Part shown: in pieces, positions 44,139 through 52,731 of the stretch
Layout of the letters: each line of letters opens with the position of its first letter
Numbering within the stretch: the stretch's first letter is position 1
Assembly (NCBI RefSeq): GCF_005405925.1
Contig: NZ_BJHV01000001.1
Span: forward strand, 7,130,001 to 7,194,000
Reading direction: 5' to 3'
DNA from: Streptomyces antimycoticus
GTDB lineage: Bacteria > Actinomycetota > Actinomycetes > Streptomycetales > Streptomycetaceae
DNA length: 64,000 nt
The notes under the pieces: generated by a model
What the model was told of the DNA's origin: nothing
What the model saw: the letters and a program-made list of their open reading frames with translations, nothing else
Database searches by the model: none
Position numbers and translations under genes: made by a program

Positions 44139-44354
44139 GTGAAGACGACGATGATGTTCCACTCCATAGCCAACCCGCGGCGCACCACCCTGGCCCATCT
44201 CAAGGACGTCCAAGAGCTGGGGGACGCCCAGGACATCAAGGACGCCGACGACCTGTCGGCCGTGCCCGAGGAGCAGCCGGAGCAGCGCGTCGACCTGCCG
44301 AACCGGACCGCGAACCCCAAGCGCACCGTGCTGACCGAGGCCCCGGGCCACTGA
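44139..44354 (+). CDS. 71-aa small protein with duplicated ANP[RK]RT[TV]L motif
   Basis: The frame from GTG 44139 encodes a 71-aa protein with no recognised domain. Residues 11-18 (ANPRRTTL) and 58-65 (ANPKRTVL) are near-identical and flank an acidic middle (DVQELGDAQDIKDADD ... EEQPEQ). There is no Cys, signal peptide or membrane segment. GAACGAGG lies nine to ten bases upstream. It is followed by the FAH-family gene after 121 bp and may be separately transcribed. Function unknown; the duplicated motif could be a binding or processing site. Confidence 0.6.
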   Translation: MKTTMMFHSIANPRRTTLAHLKDVQELGDAQDIKDADDLSAVPEEQPEQRVDLPNRTANPKRTVLTEAPGH

Positions 44355-44475
44355 TTCCCCGGGGCTGTGGCGGACGCCACCACTCCCGGCAGGCGGAACG
44401 GCGGCGCGCGGGACGCGGAGCGATAGCCTGGAGCGTCAGTCTCCAGCGAGTTCAGTCAAGGAGCCAAGGCTTCCC

Positions 44476-45267
44476 GTGCGCATCGCCAGATTCTCCATCG
44501 ACGGCAACGTCGCCTTCGGCGTGGTGGAGGGTGAGCCGTCCGATCAGGACGGCCCCGTCATCGACATCATCAAGGGCCACCCCTTCGCCGAATTCGAGCG
44601 CTCGGGCCAGAAGGTCCCGCTGAGCAAGGTCCGGCTGCTGCCGCCCGTCCTGCCGAACAAGGTCGTCGGGATCGGGCGCAACTACGCCGAGCACGCGGCG
44701 GAGCTGGGCAACGAGGTCCCCGACGTCCCGGTCGTCTTCTTCAAGCCGTCCACCTCCGTGATCGGCCCCGGCGACCCCATCACGTATCCCTCCTTCTCCT
44801 CCGAGGTGCACTACGAGGCCGAGCTGGCCGTGGTGATCGGACGGATGTGCCGTGAGGTTCCGCGTGACCGCGTCAAGGACGTCATCCTCGGCTACACCTG
44901 CGGCAACGACATCACGGCGCGCGACGCCCAGCGGAGCGAGAAGCAGTGGGCGCGGGCCAAGGGCTTCGACGCCTCCTGTCCGCTGGGCCCCTGGGTGGAG
45001 ACCGATATCGACCTGACGCGCGCCGCCGATCTCGGCATCATGTGCACCGTCAACGGTGAACAGCGTCAGCTCGGCCGGACGAGCGAGATGGTGCGCCCGA
45101 TCGAGGATCTGATCGTGCACATCACCGAGGCGATGACGCTGCTCCCCGGCGACGTCGTGCTCACCGGCACTCCGGCGGGCGTCGGCCCGCTCTCCGTCGG
45201 CGACGAGGTCGCCGTCACCATCGAAGGCATCGGCACTCTCACCAACAAGGTGATCAAGCGTGGCTAG
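44476..45267 (+). CDS. fumarylacetoacetate hydrolase family protein
   Basis: This 263-aa FAH-fold metalloenzyme is typical of acylpyruvases, hydratases and isomerases that act on 2-oxo/2-hydroxy acids. Conserved are [35 protein letters not shown], the metal-site [14 protein letters not shown] (Glu-x-Glu), [26 protein letters not shown], and [25 protein letters not shown] 44476 begins [14 protein letters not shown]. It overlaps the gltX start by eight bases, indicating coupled translation, although no functional link to tRNA charging is known. Confidence 0.9.
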   Translation: MRIARFSIDGNVAFGVVEGEPSDQDGPVIDIIKGHPFAEFERSGQKVPLSKVRLLPPVLPNKVVGIGRNYAEHAAELGNEVPDVPVVFFKPSTSVIGPGDPITYPSFSSEVHYEAELAVVIGRMCREVPRDRVKDVILGYTCGNDITARDAQRSEKQWARAKGFDASCPLGPWVETDIDLTRAADLGIMCTVNGEQRQLGRTSEMVRPIEDLIVHITEAMTLLPGDVVLTGTPAGVGPLSVGDEVAVTIEGIGTLTNKVIKRG

Positions 45268-46747
45268 CGCATCCCCCTCCGCCCCCGTGCGAGTTCGTTT
45301 CTGTCCCTCGCCGACCGGCAACCCCCATGTCGGCCTGGTCCGCACGGCCCTGTTCAACTGGGCCTTCGCCCGTCACCACGGCGGCACCCTGGTGTTCCGC
45401 ATCGAGGACACCGACGCCGCGCGCGACTCCGAGGAGTCCTACACCCAGCTGCTGGACGCCATGCGCTGGCTGGGCTTCGACTGGGACGAGGGCCCCGAGG
45501 TCGGCGGACCGCACGCGCCCTACCGCCAGTCCCAGCGGATGGACCTCTACCGCGAGGTCGCGGACAAGCTGCTGGAGGCGGGCCACGCCTACCGCTGCTA
45601 CTGCACCGCCGAGGAGCTGGAGGAGCGCCGCGAGGCGGCCCGCAAGGCCGGCCGGCCCTCCGGCTACGACGGCACCTGCCGCACCCTGACCGCCGAGCAG
45701 ATCGCCGCGTACGAGGCCGAGGGGCGCGTCTCGATCGTGCGCTTCCGGATGCCGGACGAGCCGATCACCTTCACCGACCTGGTGCGCGGTGAGCTGACCT
45801 TCACCCCCGAGAACGTCTCGGACTACGGCATCGTGCGGGCCAACGGCGCGCCCCTCTACACGCTCGTCAACCCCGTGGACGACGCGCTGATGGAGATCAC
45901 GCATGTGCTGCGCGGCGAGGACCTGCTCTCCTCCACCCCGCGGCAGATCGGGCTCTACCGGGCGCTCGCCGAGATCGGTGTGGGCCCCGGCACGGTGCCC
46001 GCGTTCGGCCATCTCCCGTATGTCATGGGCGAGGGCAACAAGAAGCTCTCCAAGCGCGATCCGCAGTCCTCGCTGAACCTCTACCGGGAGCGCGGCTTCC
46101 TCCCCGAGGGACTGCTCAACTACCTCTCCCTGCTGGGCTGGTCGCTCTCCTCCGACCGGGACGTCTTCTCACTGGCGGAGATGGTCGAGGCGTTCGACAT
46201 CTCGGGGGTGAACGCCAACCCGGCGCGTTTCGACCTCAAGAAGGCCGAGGCGATCAACGCGGACCACATCCGGCTGCTGGATGTGAAGGCGTTCATCGAG
46301 GCGTGCGAGCCCTGGCTGAAGGCCCCGCACGCGCCGTGGTCCCCGGACGCCTTCGACGCGGCCGCCTTCGCGGCGCTGGCCCCGCTGGCCCAGACCCGGC
46401 TGACGGTCCTGTCCGACATCACCGCGAACGTGGACTTCCTCTTCCTCGACGAGCCCGCCGAGGACGAGGCGTCCTGGACCAAGGCGATGAAGCCGGGCGC
46501 GGACGCGCTCCTGGCCTCGGTCCGTACCCGGCTCGCCGAGGCGGACTGGGACGCCGAGACCCTGAAGGCCGCGGTCCTCGCGGCCGGCGAGGAGCACGGC
46601 CTCAAACTGGGCAAGGCCCAGGCCCCGCTGCGGGTCGCGGTCACCGGCCGCACGGTCGGGCTGCCGCTGTTCGAGTCCCTGGAGGTACTGGGCCGCGAGC
46701 GCACGCTGGCCCGGGTGGACGCGGCGCTGGCGAAGCTGGCCGGATAG
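45260..46747 (+). CDS. gltX: glutamyl-tRNA synthetase
   Basis: The class Ic synthetase charges tRNA-Glu. In bacteria without GlnRS it also charges tRNA-Gln with Glu for later amidation. The 495-aa sequence has the HIGH-type motif [19 protein letters not shown] (HVGL), [15 protein letters not shown], a zinc-like CYC...TC cluster ([11 protein letters not shown] / YDGTCR), and the KMSKS-type [12 protein letters not shown]. The anticodon-binding helical domain runs to [13 protein letters not shown] 45260 overlaps the preceding gene. Five tRNA genes for Glu and Gln follow within 0.65 kb, a close functional grouping. Confidence 0.96.
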   Translation: MASASPSAPVRVRFCPSPTGNPHVGLVRTALFNWAFARHHGGTLVFRIEDTDAARDSEESYTQLLDAMRWLGFDWDEGPEVGGPHAPYRQSQRMDLYREVADKLLEAGHAYRCYCTAEELEERREAARKAGRPSGYDGTCRTLTAEQIAAYEAEGRVSIVRFRMPDEPITFTDLVRGELTFTPENVSDYGIVRANGAPLYTLVNPVDDALMEITHVLRGEDLLSSTPRQIGLYRALAEIGVGPGTVPAFGHLPYVMGEGNKKLSKRDPQSSLNLYRERGFLPEGLLNYLSLLGWSLSSDRDVFSLAEMVEAFDISGVNANPARFDLKKAEAINADHIRLLDVKAFIEACEPWLKAPHAPWSPDAFDAAAFAALAPLAQTRLTVLSDITANVDFLFLDEPAEDEASWTKAMKPGADALLASVRTRLAEADWDAETLKAAVLAAGEEHGLKLGKAQAPLRVAVTGRTVGLPLFESLEVLGRERTLARVDAALAKLAG

Positions 46748-46804
46748 GGGGCGCGGGGCGCTGCCTGGGCCGGTGAGGCGGCGCCACTCGCGGTGATACT
46801 CGTT

Positions 46805-46833
46805 TTGGTGGCCCGTCCACCATCGGGTAATGT
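46805..46833 (+). promoter_or_regulatory. promoter of the Gln/Glu tRNA cluster
   Basis: TTGGTG at 46805-46810 and TAATGT at 46828-46833 are separated by 17 bp, 83 bases upstream of the first tRNA. Four of six bases match the -35 consensus and the spacing is optimal. Confidence 0.6.
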
Positions 46834-46915
46834 TCTTCCTGCGCCGGACGGGCGGGCCGAGAGGTCGGACCGGGGCGCAAGCCAAACAAAACCCCTTACG
46901 GGGGTGGCGTTTTGG

Positions 46916-46987
46916 TGGGGTATGGTGTAATTGGCAGCACGAGTGATTCTGGTTCACTTAGTCTAGGTTCGAGTCCTGGTACCCCAG
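46916..46987 (+). tRNA. tRNA-Gln (CTG)
   Basis: The 72-nt cloverleaf has acceptor TGGGGTA/TACCCCA, D-loop GTAATTGGCAGC, anticodon loop TTCTGGT with CTG, and T-loop GGTTCGAGTCC. CA follows the discriminator G, giving GCA. Confidence 0.95.
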
Positions 46988-47037
46988 CAAGAGATCTCTC
47001 GGATGACCGGTGGATCTCTTGATCAAAGCAGGACCAA

Positions 47038-47110
47038 GCCCCCGTTGTGTAGCGGCCTAGCACGCTGCCCTCTCAAGGCAGTAGCGCCGGTTCGAATCCG
47101 GTCGGGGGTA
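47038..47110 (+). tRNA. tRNA-Glu (CTC), copy 1
   Basis: The 73-nt cloverleaf has acceptor GCCCCCG/CGGGGGT, anticodon arm CTGCC-CTCTCAA-GGCAG with CTC, and T-arm CCGGTTCGAATCCGG. It differs from copies 2 and 3 by one compensated pair in the anticodon stem (CTGCC/GGCAG versus CCGCC/GGCGG). Confidence 0.95.
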
Positions 47111-47141
47111 CGGATCTCTTCGCAAGACGGAGATCGCTAGG

Positions 47142-47214
47142 GCCCCCGTTGTGTAGCGGCCTAGCACGCCGCCCTCTCAAGGCGGTAGCGCCGGTTCGAA
47201 TCCGGTCGGGGGTA
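47142..47214 (+). tRNA. tRNA-Glu (CTC), copy 2
   Basis: The 73-nt cloverleaf has acceptor GCCCCCG/CGGGGGT and anticodon arm CCGCC-CTCTCAA-GGCGG. It is identical to copy 3. Confidence 0.95.
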
Positions 47215-47227
47215 CTGGTCTATACCA

Positions 47228-47299
47228 TGGGCTATGGTGTAATTGGCAGCACGAGTGATTCTGGTTCATTTAGTCTAGGTTCGAGTCCTGGTAGCCCAG
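47228..47299 (+). tRNA. tRNA-Gln (CTG), copy 2
   Basis: The 72-nt cloverleaf has acceptor TGGGCTA/TAGCCCA, the same body as the first tRNA-Gln, and anticodon CTG. The acceptor-stem change (G-C for C-G) is compensated on both sides, showing that both copies are maintained. One anticodon-stem pair is G-T here. Confidence 0.94.
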
Positions 47300-47321
47300 C
47301 GCAGCACTTGTGCTGATTCAG

Positions 47322-47394
47322 GCCCCCGTTGTGTAGCGGCCTAGCACGCCGCCCTCTCAAGGCGGTAGCGCCGGTTCGAATCCGGTCGGGGGTA
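47322..47394 (+). tRNA. tRNA-Glu (CTC), copy 3
   Basis: The 73-nt cloverleaf is identical to copy 2. It is the last gene of the Gln-Glu-Glu-Gln-Glu array, directly before a terminator. Confidence 0.95.
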
Positions 47395-47400
47395 CCAGCG

Positions 47401-47433
47401 AAAAGCCCTCCGCGACAGTGCGGGGGGCTTTTT
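47401..47433 (+). terminator. terminator of the tRNA cluster
   Basis: AAAAGCCCTCCGC (47401-47413) pairs with GCGGGGGGCTTTT (47420-47432) through one G-T pair, with further T residues. It is a classic intrinsic terminator seven bases after the last tRNA. Confidence 0.9.
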
Positions 47434-47474
47434 CGTGCCCTGGTCACTCCGTGAATTCATGCCCTGGTCACGGC

Positions 47475-48116
47475 TCACTCCGCGAAGCGGCGCCCGGATT
47501 CCTCGGTTTGTGCGAGCCGCCGCAGGCTGAGCAGCACCGGCTCATAGAGCACCGTCAGCGCCACCACCGCCTCGATCCGCTCGGGCGGGGTGTCGTAGGT
47601 CTCCACCAGGTCCAGGTCGGCGACGGCCAGTTCACCCGCCAGCCGGGCGTGCACCAGAAGGTGCTCGGTGTCATGGGGATACCCGAGGCGGTCCAGCGAG
47701 GCGATGGCCGCGACCAGCATCCGGTAGGCGGGGGAGGCGTCGCCCAGCTCCTGGCCGTAGGACCAGTCCATCCGCCGCAGCACGGTGTCCACCTGCTCCC
47801 GGGCCCGCGTCGCGTGCGGATCGTCCTCGTCGGGCTCGGGGCCGTGGGGCAGTGCCCAGACCGCGGCTCCCATCCGGGTGTTCTGGCTGAGCGACTCGTC
47901 CTCGGCGGCCTCCAGCACCTCGCGCGCCGTGGCCACCGGCATCCGGCCGACCTGGATCAGCGAGCGCACCAGCCGCAGTCGGCGCAGATGCTCCTCGCCG
48001 TACTCCGACGTGGTGGCGGTGATCCGCTCTCCCGGTGGCAGCAGCCGCTCGCGCAGGTAGTACTTGATCGTCGCGGTGGGCACTCCGCTGCGCTCGCTGA
48101 GCTCCGCCAATCGCAT
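47475..48116 (-). CDS. MerR family transcriptional regulator
   Basis: The 213-aa protein has an N-terminal MerR winged helix (RLAELSERSGVPTATIKYYLRERLLPPG, then GEEHLRRLRLVRSLIQVGRMPVATAREVLEAAED). The C-terminal part of about 130 residues is effector-like without Cys clusters, so it is not a metal sensor of the classic type. It is divergent from a DUF4188 gene across 94 bp with repeated TATCC boxes and probably controls that gene and itself. Confidence 0.87.
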   Translation of the reverse strand: MRLAELSERSGVPTATIKYYLRERLLPPGERITATTSEYGEEHLRRLRLVRSLIQVGRMPVATAREVLEAAEDESLSQNTRMGAAVWALPHGPEPDEDDPHATRAREQVDTVLRRMDWSYGQELGDASPAYRMLVAAIASLDRLGYPHDTEHLLVHARLAGELAVADLDLVETYDTPPERIEAVVALTVLYEPVLLSLRRLAQTEESGRRFAE

Positions 48117-48146
48117 CCCTGTTGCACCTTCCGTTGGAGAGTGGCA

Positions 48147-48176
48147 CTATCCAAGTGATGGATAGCGCCGCTATCC
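48147..48176. promoter_or_regulatory. repeated CTATCC/GGATAG operator
   Basis: CTATCCA (48147-48153) and TGGATAG (48159-48165) form an inverted repeat with a five-base spacer. GGATAG (48160-48165) and CTATCC (48171-48176) form a second, overlapping one with a five-base spacer. The array lies in the divergent MerR/DUF4188 gap. Confidence 0.65.
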
Positions 48177-48210
48177 AAGACTATCCCGACGTGGGGACAA
48201 GGGGATCACC

Positions 48211-48702
48211 ATGGGTACCGAGCTGTTCGCCGGCCGTATGACCGCCGAGGCCGAGAGGGAGGTCACCGTCTTCCTGATCGGCATGCGCATCAACCGCTTC
48301 CGCGCGCTGCGCAGCTGGCTGCCGGTCTTCAAGGCGATGCCGCGGATGCTCCGCGAGCTGTCGCAGGACAAGGGGAGCGGGATGCTGGGCTATCAGCTGC
48401 TGTTCGGCCCGCCCCGGGTGCTCTACGTCGTCCAGTACTGGGACTCGCATGAGCGGCTGCTGGAGTACGCGTCGGCCCAGGACAAGGAGCACCGTCCGGC
48501 CTGGGCGGCGTTCAACCGCCGGATGCGGGAGGGCCGGGGCAAGGTCGGCTTCTGGCACGAGACCTATGTCGTACCGGCCGGGGCGCACGAGGCGGTCTAC
48601 GTCAACATGCCGGCGTTCGGCCTGGGCAAGGCCACCGGAGTCGTTCCGGTCGGCCGCCGCGGTGACCGCGCGGCCGACCGGCTGAGCCTGAAGAGGGCGT
48701 GA
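48211..48702 (+). CDS. DUF4188 family protein (monooxygenase-like fold)
   Basis: The 163-aa DUF4188 protein has FAGRMTAEAEREVTVFLIGMRINRF at the start, LGYQLLFGPPRVLYVVQYWDSHERLLEYASAQDKEHRPAW in the centre, and GFWHETYVVPAGAHEAVYVNMPAFGLGKATG near the end. The family resembles small heme/dimeric alpha-beta barrel monooxygenases; no activity is established. It is controlled, by position, through the divergent MerR regulator, which suggests induction by a small molecule or stress. Confidence 0.85.
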   Translation: MGTELFAGRMTAEAEREVTVFLIGMRINRFRALRSWLPVFKAMPRMLRELSQDKGSGMLGYQLLFGPPRVLYVVQYWDSHERLLEYASAQDKEHRPAWAAFNRRMREGRGKVGFWHETYVVPAGAHEAVYVNMPAFGLGKATGVVPVGRRGDRAADRLSLKRA

Positions 48703-48723
48703 CGGGCCTCGGGCCCGGCGTGA

Positions 48724-49440
48724 TCAATTCCCTCGGCGGAGGGCGTCGGTCAGGCGGGCGGCCGCGTCGATGACGGCCTGGGCGTGCATCCGGCCCGGGT
48801 GGCGGGTCAGCCGCTCGATCGGTCCGGAGACCGAGACGGCGGCCACCACGCGGTTGGACGGGCCGCGCACGGGCGCGGAGACGGACGCCACGCCGGGCTC
48901 CCGCTCGCCGATCGACTGGGCCCAGCCCCGCCGTCGTACGCCCGACAGGGCCGTGGCGGTGAACCGGGCCCCCTGCAGTCCGCGGTGCAGCCGCTCCGGC
49001 TCCTCCCAGGCCATCAGGACCTGGGCGGCCGAGCCGGCCTTCATCGGGAGGGTGGAGCCGACCGGCACGGTGTCCCGCAGTCCGGACAGCCGCTCGGCCG
49101 CGGCGACACAGATGCGCATGTCTCCCTGGCGCCGGTAGAGCTGAGCGCTCTCGCCGGTCACATCCCGGAGGTGGGTGAGCACGGGACCGGCCGTGGCGAG
49201 CAGCCGGTCCTCGCCCGCCGCCGCCGCCAGTTCGGCCAGGCGGGGGCCCAGAATGAAGCGTCCCTGCATGTCGCGTGCCACCATCCGGTGGTGCTCGAGT
49301 GCGACCGCGAGCCGGTGTGCCGTCGGGCGGGCGAGACCGGTCGCCCCGACCAGTCCGGCGAGGGTGGCCGGGCCGGACTCCAGGGCGCTCAGGACCAGAG
49401 CCGCCTTGTCGAGAACGCCGACGCCGCTAGTGTTGTCCAT
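48724..49440 (-). CDS. ndgR: IclR family regulator NdgR
   Basis: The 238-aa IclR protein has the winged HTH SGVGVLDKAALVLSALESGPATLAGLVGATGLARPTAHRLAVALEHHRMV (about 5-55), and an effector domain with RLSGLRDTVPVGSTLPMKAGSAAQVLMAWEEPE and GVASVSAPVRGPSNRVVAAVSVSGP. It matches the NdgR/LtbR group, which regulates leucine genes in actinobacteria (established for S. coelicolor and C. glutamicum). ATG 49440 starts at DNTSGVGVLDKAALV; the frame is open far upstream but that part is antisense to leuC. It is divergent from leuC across a palindrome. Confidence 0.92.
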   Translation of the reverse strand: MDNTSGVGVLDKAALVLSALESGPATLAGLVGATGLARPTAHRLAVALEHHRMVARDMQGRFILGPRLAELAAAAGEDRLLATAGPVLTHLRDVTGESAQLYRRQGDMRICVAAAERLSGLRDTVPVGSTLPMKAGSAAQVLMAWEEPERLHRGLQGARFTATALSGVRRRGWAQSIGEREPGVASVSAPVRGPSNRVVAAVSVSGPIERLTRHPGRMHAQAVIDAAARLTDALRRGN

Positions 49441-49455
49441 GGGACGATACTCGCG

Positions 49456-49470
49456 TCTCACAGTGTGAAA
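49456..49470. promoter_or_regulatory. candidate NdgR operator
   Basis: TCTCACA-G-TGTGAAA is a near-perfect inverted repeat (one mismatched pair) 15 bases upstream of ndgR and 113 bases upstream of leuC. TCACA/TGTGA symmetry and its position fit an IclR-type site for autoregulation and leuCD control. Binding is inferred. Confidence 0.65.
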
Positions 49471-49582
49471 CGCAAGTTCAATTTCCCGGGAGACCCGCCA
49501 CTCTGTAAATGGCGGGCCCGCAGACCAGGGCACGCAGTCGAGACAAGCTGGGCCGGCACTGGCGCCGGCCGGAGGGAATGCG

Positions 49583-51013
49583 ATGGGACGGACACTCGCG
49601 GAGAAGGTCTGGGACGACCATGTCGTCCGGCACGCCGAAGGCGAGCCTGACCTGCTCTTCATCGATCTGCACCTGCTGCACGAGGTGACCAGCCCGCAGG
49701 CGTTCGATGGCCTGCGCAAGGCCGGCCGCACGGTCCGTCGTACCGATCTCACCCTCGCGACCGAGGACCACAACACCCCCACCCTCGACATCGACAAGCC
49801 GATCGCGGACCCCGTCTCCCGCGCCCAGTTGGAGACGCTGCGCAAGAACTGCGCGGAGTTCGGTGTCCGGCTGCACCCGCTGGGCGATGTCGAGCAGGGT
49901 GTCGTCCACGTGGTGGGACCGCAGCTGGGACTGACCCAGCCCGGTACGACCGTGGTCTGCGGTGACAGCCACACCTCGACCCATGGCGCCTTCGGCGCGC
50001 TCGCGTTCGGCATCGGCACCAGCCAGGTCGAGCATGTGCTGGCGACCCAGACGCTGCCGCTCGCGCCGTTCAAGACCATGGCGATCACCGTCGAGGGCGA
50101 GCTGCCCGAGAGCGTCACCGCCAAGGACCTGATCCTGGCGATCATCGCGAAGATCGGCACCGGCGGCGGCCAGGGCTATGTGCTCGAGTACCGCGGCCCC
50201 GCCATCGAGAAGCTCTCGATGGAGGCCCGGATGACCGTGTGCAACATGTCCATCGAGGCGGGCGCCCGCGCGGGCATGATCGCTCCGGACGAGACGACCT
50301 TCGCCTATCTGGAGGGCCGCCCGCACGCCCCCCAGGGCGACGACTGGGACGCGGCCGTCGCGTACTGGCGCACCCTGCGCAGCGACGACGACGCGGTCTT
50401 CGACCGTGAGGTCGTCATCGACGCCTCCGAACTCGCCCCGTTCGTCACCTGGGGCACCAACCCCGGCCAGGGCGCTCCGCTGTCGGAGTCGGTCCCGGAC
50501 CCGGCCTCCTTCGAGGACGCCAGCGAGCAGTTCGCCGCCGAGAAGGCCCTGGAGTACATGGGTCTGACGGCGGGTCAGCCGCTGCGCGACATCGCGGTGG
50601 ACACGGTCTTCGTCGGTTCCTGCACCAACGGCCGCATCGAGGACCTGCGCTCCGCCGCCTCGGTGCTGTCCGGCCGCTCGGTGGCCGACGGCGTACGGAT
50701 GTTGGTGGTCCCCGGCTCGGTGCGGGTCGCCCTGCAGGCCGTGGAGGAGGGGCTGGACAAGGTGTTCACCGCCGCCGGCGCCGAGTGGCGGCACGCGGGC
50801 TGCTCGATGTGCCTGGGCATGAACCCCGACCAGCTCGCGCCCGGTGAGCGCTCGGCGTCCACCTCCAACCGCAACTTCGAGGGCCGGCAGGGCAAGGGCG
50901 GCCGGACCCACCTGGTCTCGCCGCAGGTCGCCGCCGCCACCGCGGTACTGGGCCATCTGGCTTCGCCCGCCGATCTGTCCGACGCGGCCGTATCGACTCC
51001 CGTGGGGGCCTGA
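49583..51013 (+). CDS. leuC: 3-isopropylmalate dehydratase large subunit
   Basis: The 4Fe-4S aconitase-family subunit isomerises 2- to 3-isopropylmalate with LeuD. The 476-aa protein shows [53 protein letters not shown], the first cluster Cys in [14 protein letters not shown] (about residue 350), and the CxxC pair in [20 protein letters not shown] (about 410-413), followed by [22 protein letters not shown] 49583 begins [14 protein letters not shown]. It is separated from leuD by six bases. Confidence 0.97.
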   Translation: MGRTLAEKVWDDHVVRHAEGEPDLLFIDLHLLHEVTSPQAFDGLRKAGRTVRRTDLTLATEDHNTPTLDIDKPIADPVSRAQLETLRKNCAEFGVRLHPLGDVEQGVVHVVGPQLGLTQPGTTVVCGDSHTSTHGAFGALAFGIGTSQVEHVLATQTLPLAPFKTMAITVEGELPESVTAKDLILAIIAKIGTGGGQGYVLEYRGPAIEKLSMEARMTVCNMSIEAGARAGMIAPDETTFAYLEGRPHAPQGDDWDAAVAYWRTLRSDDDAVFDREVVIDASELAPFVTWGTNPGQGAPLSESVPDPASFEDASEQFAAEKALEYMGLTAGQPLRDIAVDTVFVGSCTNGRIEDLRSAASVLSGRSVADGVRMLVVPGSVRVALQAVEEGLDKVFTAAGAEWRHAGCSMCLGMNPDQLAPGERSASTSNRNFEGRQGKGGRTHLVSPQVAAATAVLGHLASPADLSDAAVSTPVGA

Positions 51014-51019
51014 GCAGTC

Positions 51020-51613
51020 ATGGAAGCATTCACCACGCACACAGGCCGGGCCGTTCCGCTGCGCCGCAGCAATGTGGACACGGACCAGATCATCCCGGCG
51101 CACTGGCTCAAGAAGGTCACCCGCGACGGCTTCGAGGACGGGCTCTTCGAGGCCTGGCGCAAGGACCCGGAGTTCGTGCTCAACGCGGCCGAGTACAAGG
51201 GCGGAACGGTTCTGGTGGCCGGTCCCGACTTCGGCACCGGCTCCTCGCGCGAGCACGCGGTATGGGCGCTGCAGAACTACGGCTTCAAGGCCGTCATCTC
51301 GTCCCGCTTCGCCGACATCTTCCGCGGTAACTCCCTCAAGAACGGGCTGCTGACCGTCGTCCTGCCGCAGGAGACCGTGGACCGGCTGTGGAAGCTGGTC
51401 GAGGCGGACCCCGCCGCGGAGGTCACCGTGGACCTCGTCGACCGCCAGGTTCGAGCCGAGGGCATCACGGCTGATTTTGAGCTTGACGAGAATGCCCGGT
51501 GGCGACTCCTGGAGGGGCTGGATGACATCAGCCTCACCCTCAGGGAGGACGAATCCATCGCCGCGTACGAGGCGCGTCGTCCCTCCTTCAAGCCGAGCAC
51601 GGTGGAGGTCTGA
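51020..51613 (+). CDS. leuD: 3-isopropylmalate dehydratase small subunit
   Basis: The 197-aa swivel-domain partner of LeuC has [75 protein letters not shown], and a typical C-terminal [21 protein letters not shown]. It lies six bases after leuC, so it is translationally coupled. A strong terminator follows. Confidence 0.97.
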   Translation: MEAFTTHTGRAVPLRRSNVDTDQIIPAHWLKKVTRDGFEDGLFEAWRKDPEFVLNAAEYKGGTVLVAGPDFGTGSSREHAVWALQNYGFKAVISSRFADIFRGNSLKNGLLTVVLPQETVDRLWKLVEADPAAEVTVDLVDRQVRAEGITADFELDENARWRLLEGLDDISLTLREDESIAAYEARRPSFKPSTVEV

Positions 51614-51650
51614 CCCCCCGGTTCTCCCTGTACAGAGCGGGTTTGGCAAG

Positions 51651-51682
51651 ATGCGCCGCCGGTCCTCGGACCGGCGGCGCAT
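51651..51682 (+). terminator. terminator of leuCD
   Basis: ATGCGCCGCCGGTCC (51651-51665) and GGACCGGCGGCGCAT (51668-51682) are perfect 15-base arms, 38 bases after leuD. Confidence 0.78.
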
Positions 51683-51737
51683 CGGCATGTTGAGGCCCCG
51701 TGAAGCGACAACTCGCCTCAGATGGCACAATCAGTGC

Positions 51738-51983
51738 ATGGAACGCGACGGCCAACTCGAGCTCTACGGCATCGTCGCCGACCGGCTCAAGGAAGCGCAC
51801 GCAAGGGTGCGCGCACTGCAAGTCCCGGAGGGCGTACGGATGGCGCTGTCCCGGAAGCTGCTGGTCATCACCTCAGCGGCGAAACACGATCTCGCAGATG
51901 CGGCAAAGCGTCTGGAGCGGTTGATGAACGACCTCGACGAGGGCCGTTTCCCCCAAGATCCCGACACCGACGGAAGTCCGTGA
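51738..51983 (+). CDS. 81-aa conserved small helical protein
   Basis: The frame from ATG 51738 (ERDGQLELYGIVADRLKEAHARVRALQ) encodes a charged, largely helical 81-aa protein ending FPQDPDTDGSP. No catalytic motif is seen. CACAAT ends seven bases before the ATG, so translation may be leaderless; there is no ribosome site. The frame is open upstream into leuD, but that part is antisense-like in composition. It lies between the leuCD terminator and hupS, a position I recall being occupied by a conserved hypothetical gene in other Streptomyces. Function unknown. Confidence 0.75.
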   Translation: MERDGQLELYGIVADRLKEAHARVRALQVPEGVRMALSRKLLVITSAAKHDLADAAKRLERLMNDLDEGRFPQDPDTDGSP

Positions 51984-52028
51984 CGATCGAGTGCGTTGCG
52001 GCACAAGGGTGATTAGCCCGTTTCGTGT

Positions 52029-52057
52029 TTGATTTGCGGTATATATCTGCCTAACGT
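52029..52057 (+). promoter_or_regulatory. hupS promoter
   Basis: TTGATT (52029-52034) and TAACGT (52052-52057) are separated by 17 bp, with an AT-rich spacer, 52 bases upstream of the hupS GTG. Confidence 0.6.
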
Positions 52058-52108
52058 GCGAAAAGGCTTGAACACATTGATTCCGGCAATGTCTCCGAAG
52101 GGGAAGAC

Positions 52109-52666
52109 GTGAACAAGGCGCAGCTCGTAGAAGCGATTGCCGACAAGGTCGGCGGCCGTCAGCAGGCCGCCGAAGCCGTCGACGCAGTTCTGGACGCCAT
52201 CGTCCGGGCGGTCGTCGCCGGGGAGCGAGTTTCAGTCACTGGTTTTGGTTCGTTCGAGAAGGTGGAACGTCCCGCCCGGTACGCCCGTAACCCGCAGACC
52301 GGGGAGCGCGTGAGGGTCAAGAAGACCTCGGTGCCCCGCTTCCGTGCCGGCCAGGGGTTCAAGGACCTGGTGAGCGGCTCCAAGAAGCTCCCGCGCGGCG
52401 GTGAGGTCGCCGTGAAGAAGGCTCCCAAGGGCAGCCTCCAGGTGGCGGCGAAGAAGGCCGCGGCCAAGAAGGCCACCGCCAAGAAGGCTCCTGCGAAGAA
52501 GACGACGGCCAAGAAGGCCCCGGCCAAGGCCGCCGCCAAGAAGGCCCCCGCCAAGAAGGCGACTGCCAAGAAGGCGCCCGCCAAGGCCGCCGCGAAGAAG
52601 GCCCCGGCGCGCAAGACGAGCGCCCGTAAAACCACCACGAAGAAGACCACCGCCAGGAAGCGCTAG
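52109..52666 (+). CDS. hupS: HU family DNA-binding protein with Lys/Ala-rich tail (HupS)
   Basis: This nucleoid protein (185 aa) has an HU domain at 1-93 (NKAQLVEAIADKVGGRQQAAEAVDAVLDAIVRAV; GFGSFEKVERPARYARNPQTGERV; FRAGQGFKDLVSG) and a C-terminal histone H1-like tail of about 90 residues built from AKKAPAKK/TAKKAPAKAA units. The tail type defines the sporulation-associated HupS of Streptomyces, as opposed to the short HupA. GTG 52109 follows GAAGGGGAAG. The repetitive tail DNA is a hotspot for length variation. It has its own promoter and a strong terminator. Confidence 0.95.
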   Translation: MNKAQLVEAIADKVGGRQQAAEAVDAVLDAIVRAVVAGERVSVTGFGSFEKVERPARYARNPQTGERVRVKKTSVPRFRAGQGFKDLVSGSKKLPRGGEVAVKKAPKGSLQVAAKKAAAKKATAKKAPAKKTTAKKAPAKAAAKKAPAKKATAKKAPAKAAAKKAPARKTSARKTTTKKTTARKR

Positions 52667-52700
52667 CCGGCGGCGCACGGGCGCCGCACTGTTCACGCGC

Positions 52701-52731
52701 CGGGCCGGGCTCCCCGAGGGAGCCCGGCCCG
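52701..52731 (+). terminator. terminator between hupS and cofC
   Basis: CGGGCCGGGCTCCC (52701-52714) and GGGAGCCCGGCCCG (52718-52731) form a perfect 14-bp stem with a CGA loop between convergent genes. Confidence 0.78.

Noticed and set aside
48724..50160. A 478-aa version of the IclR regulator extending over the leuC start.
   Set aside because: The extra 240 residues are antisense to leuC. The IclR fold begins at ATG 49440.
52440..52660. Dense direct repeats in the hupS tail as an independent repeat element.
   Set aside because: They encode the AKKAPAKK repeats of the HU tail in frame and are explained by the protein.
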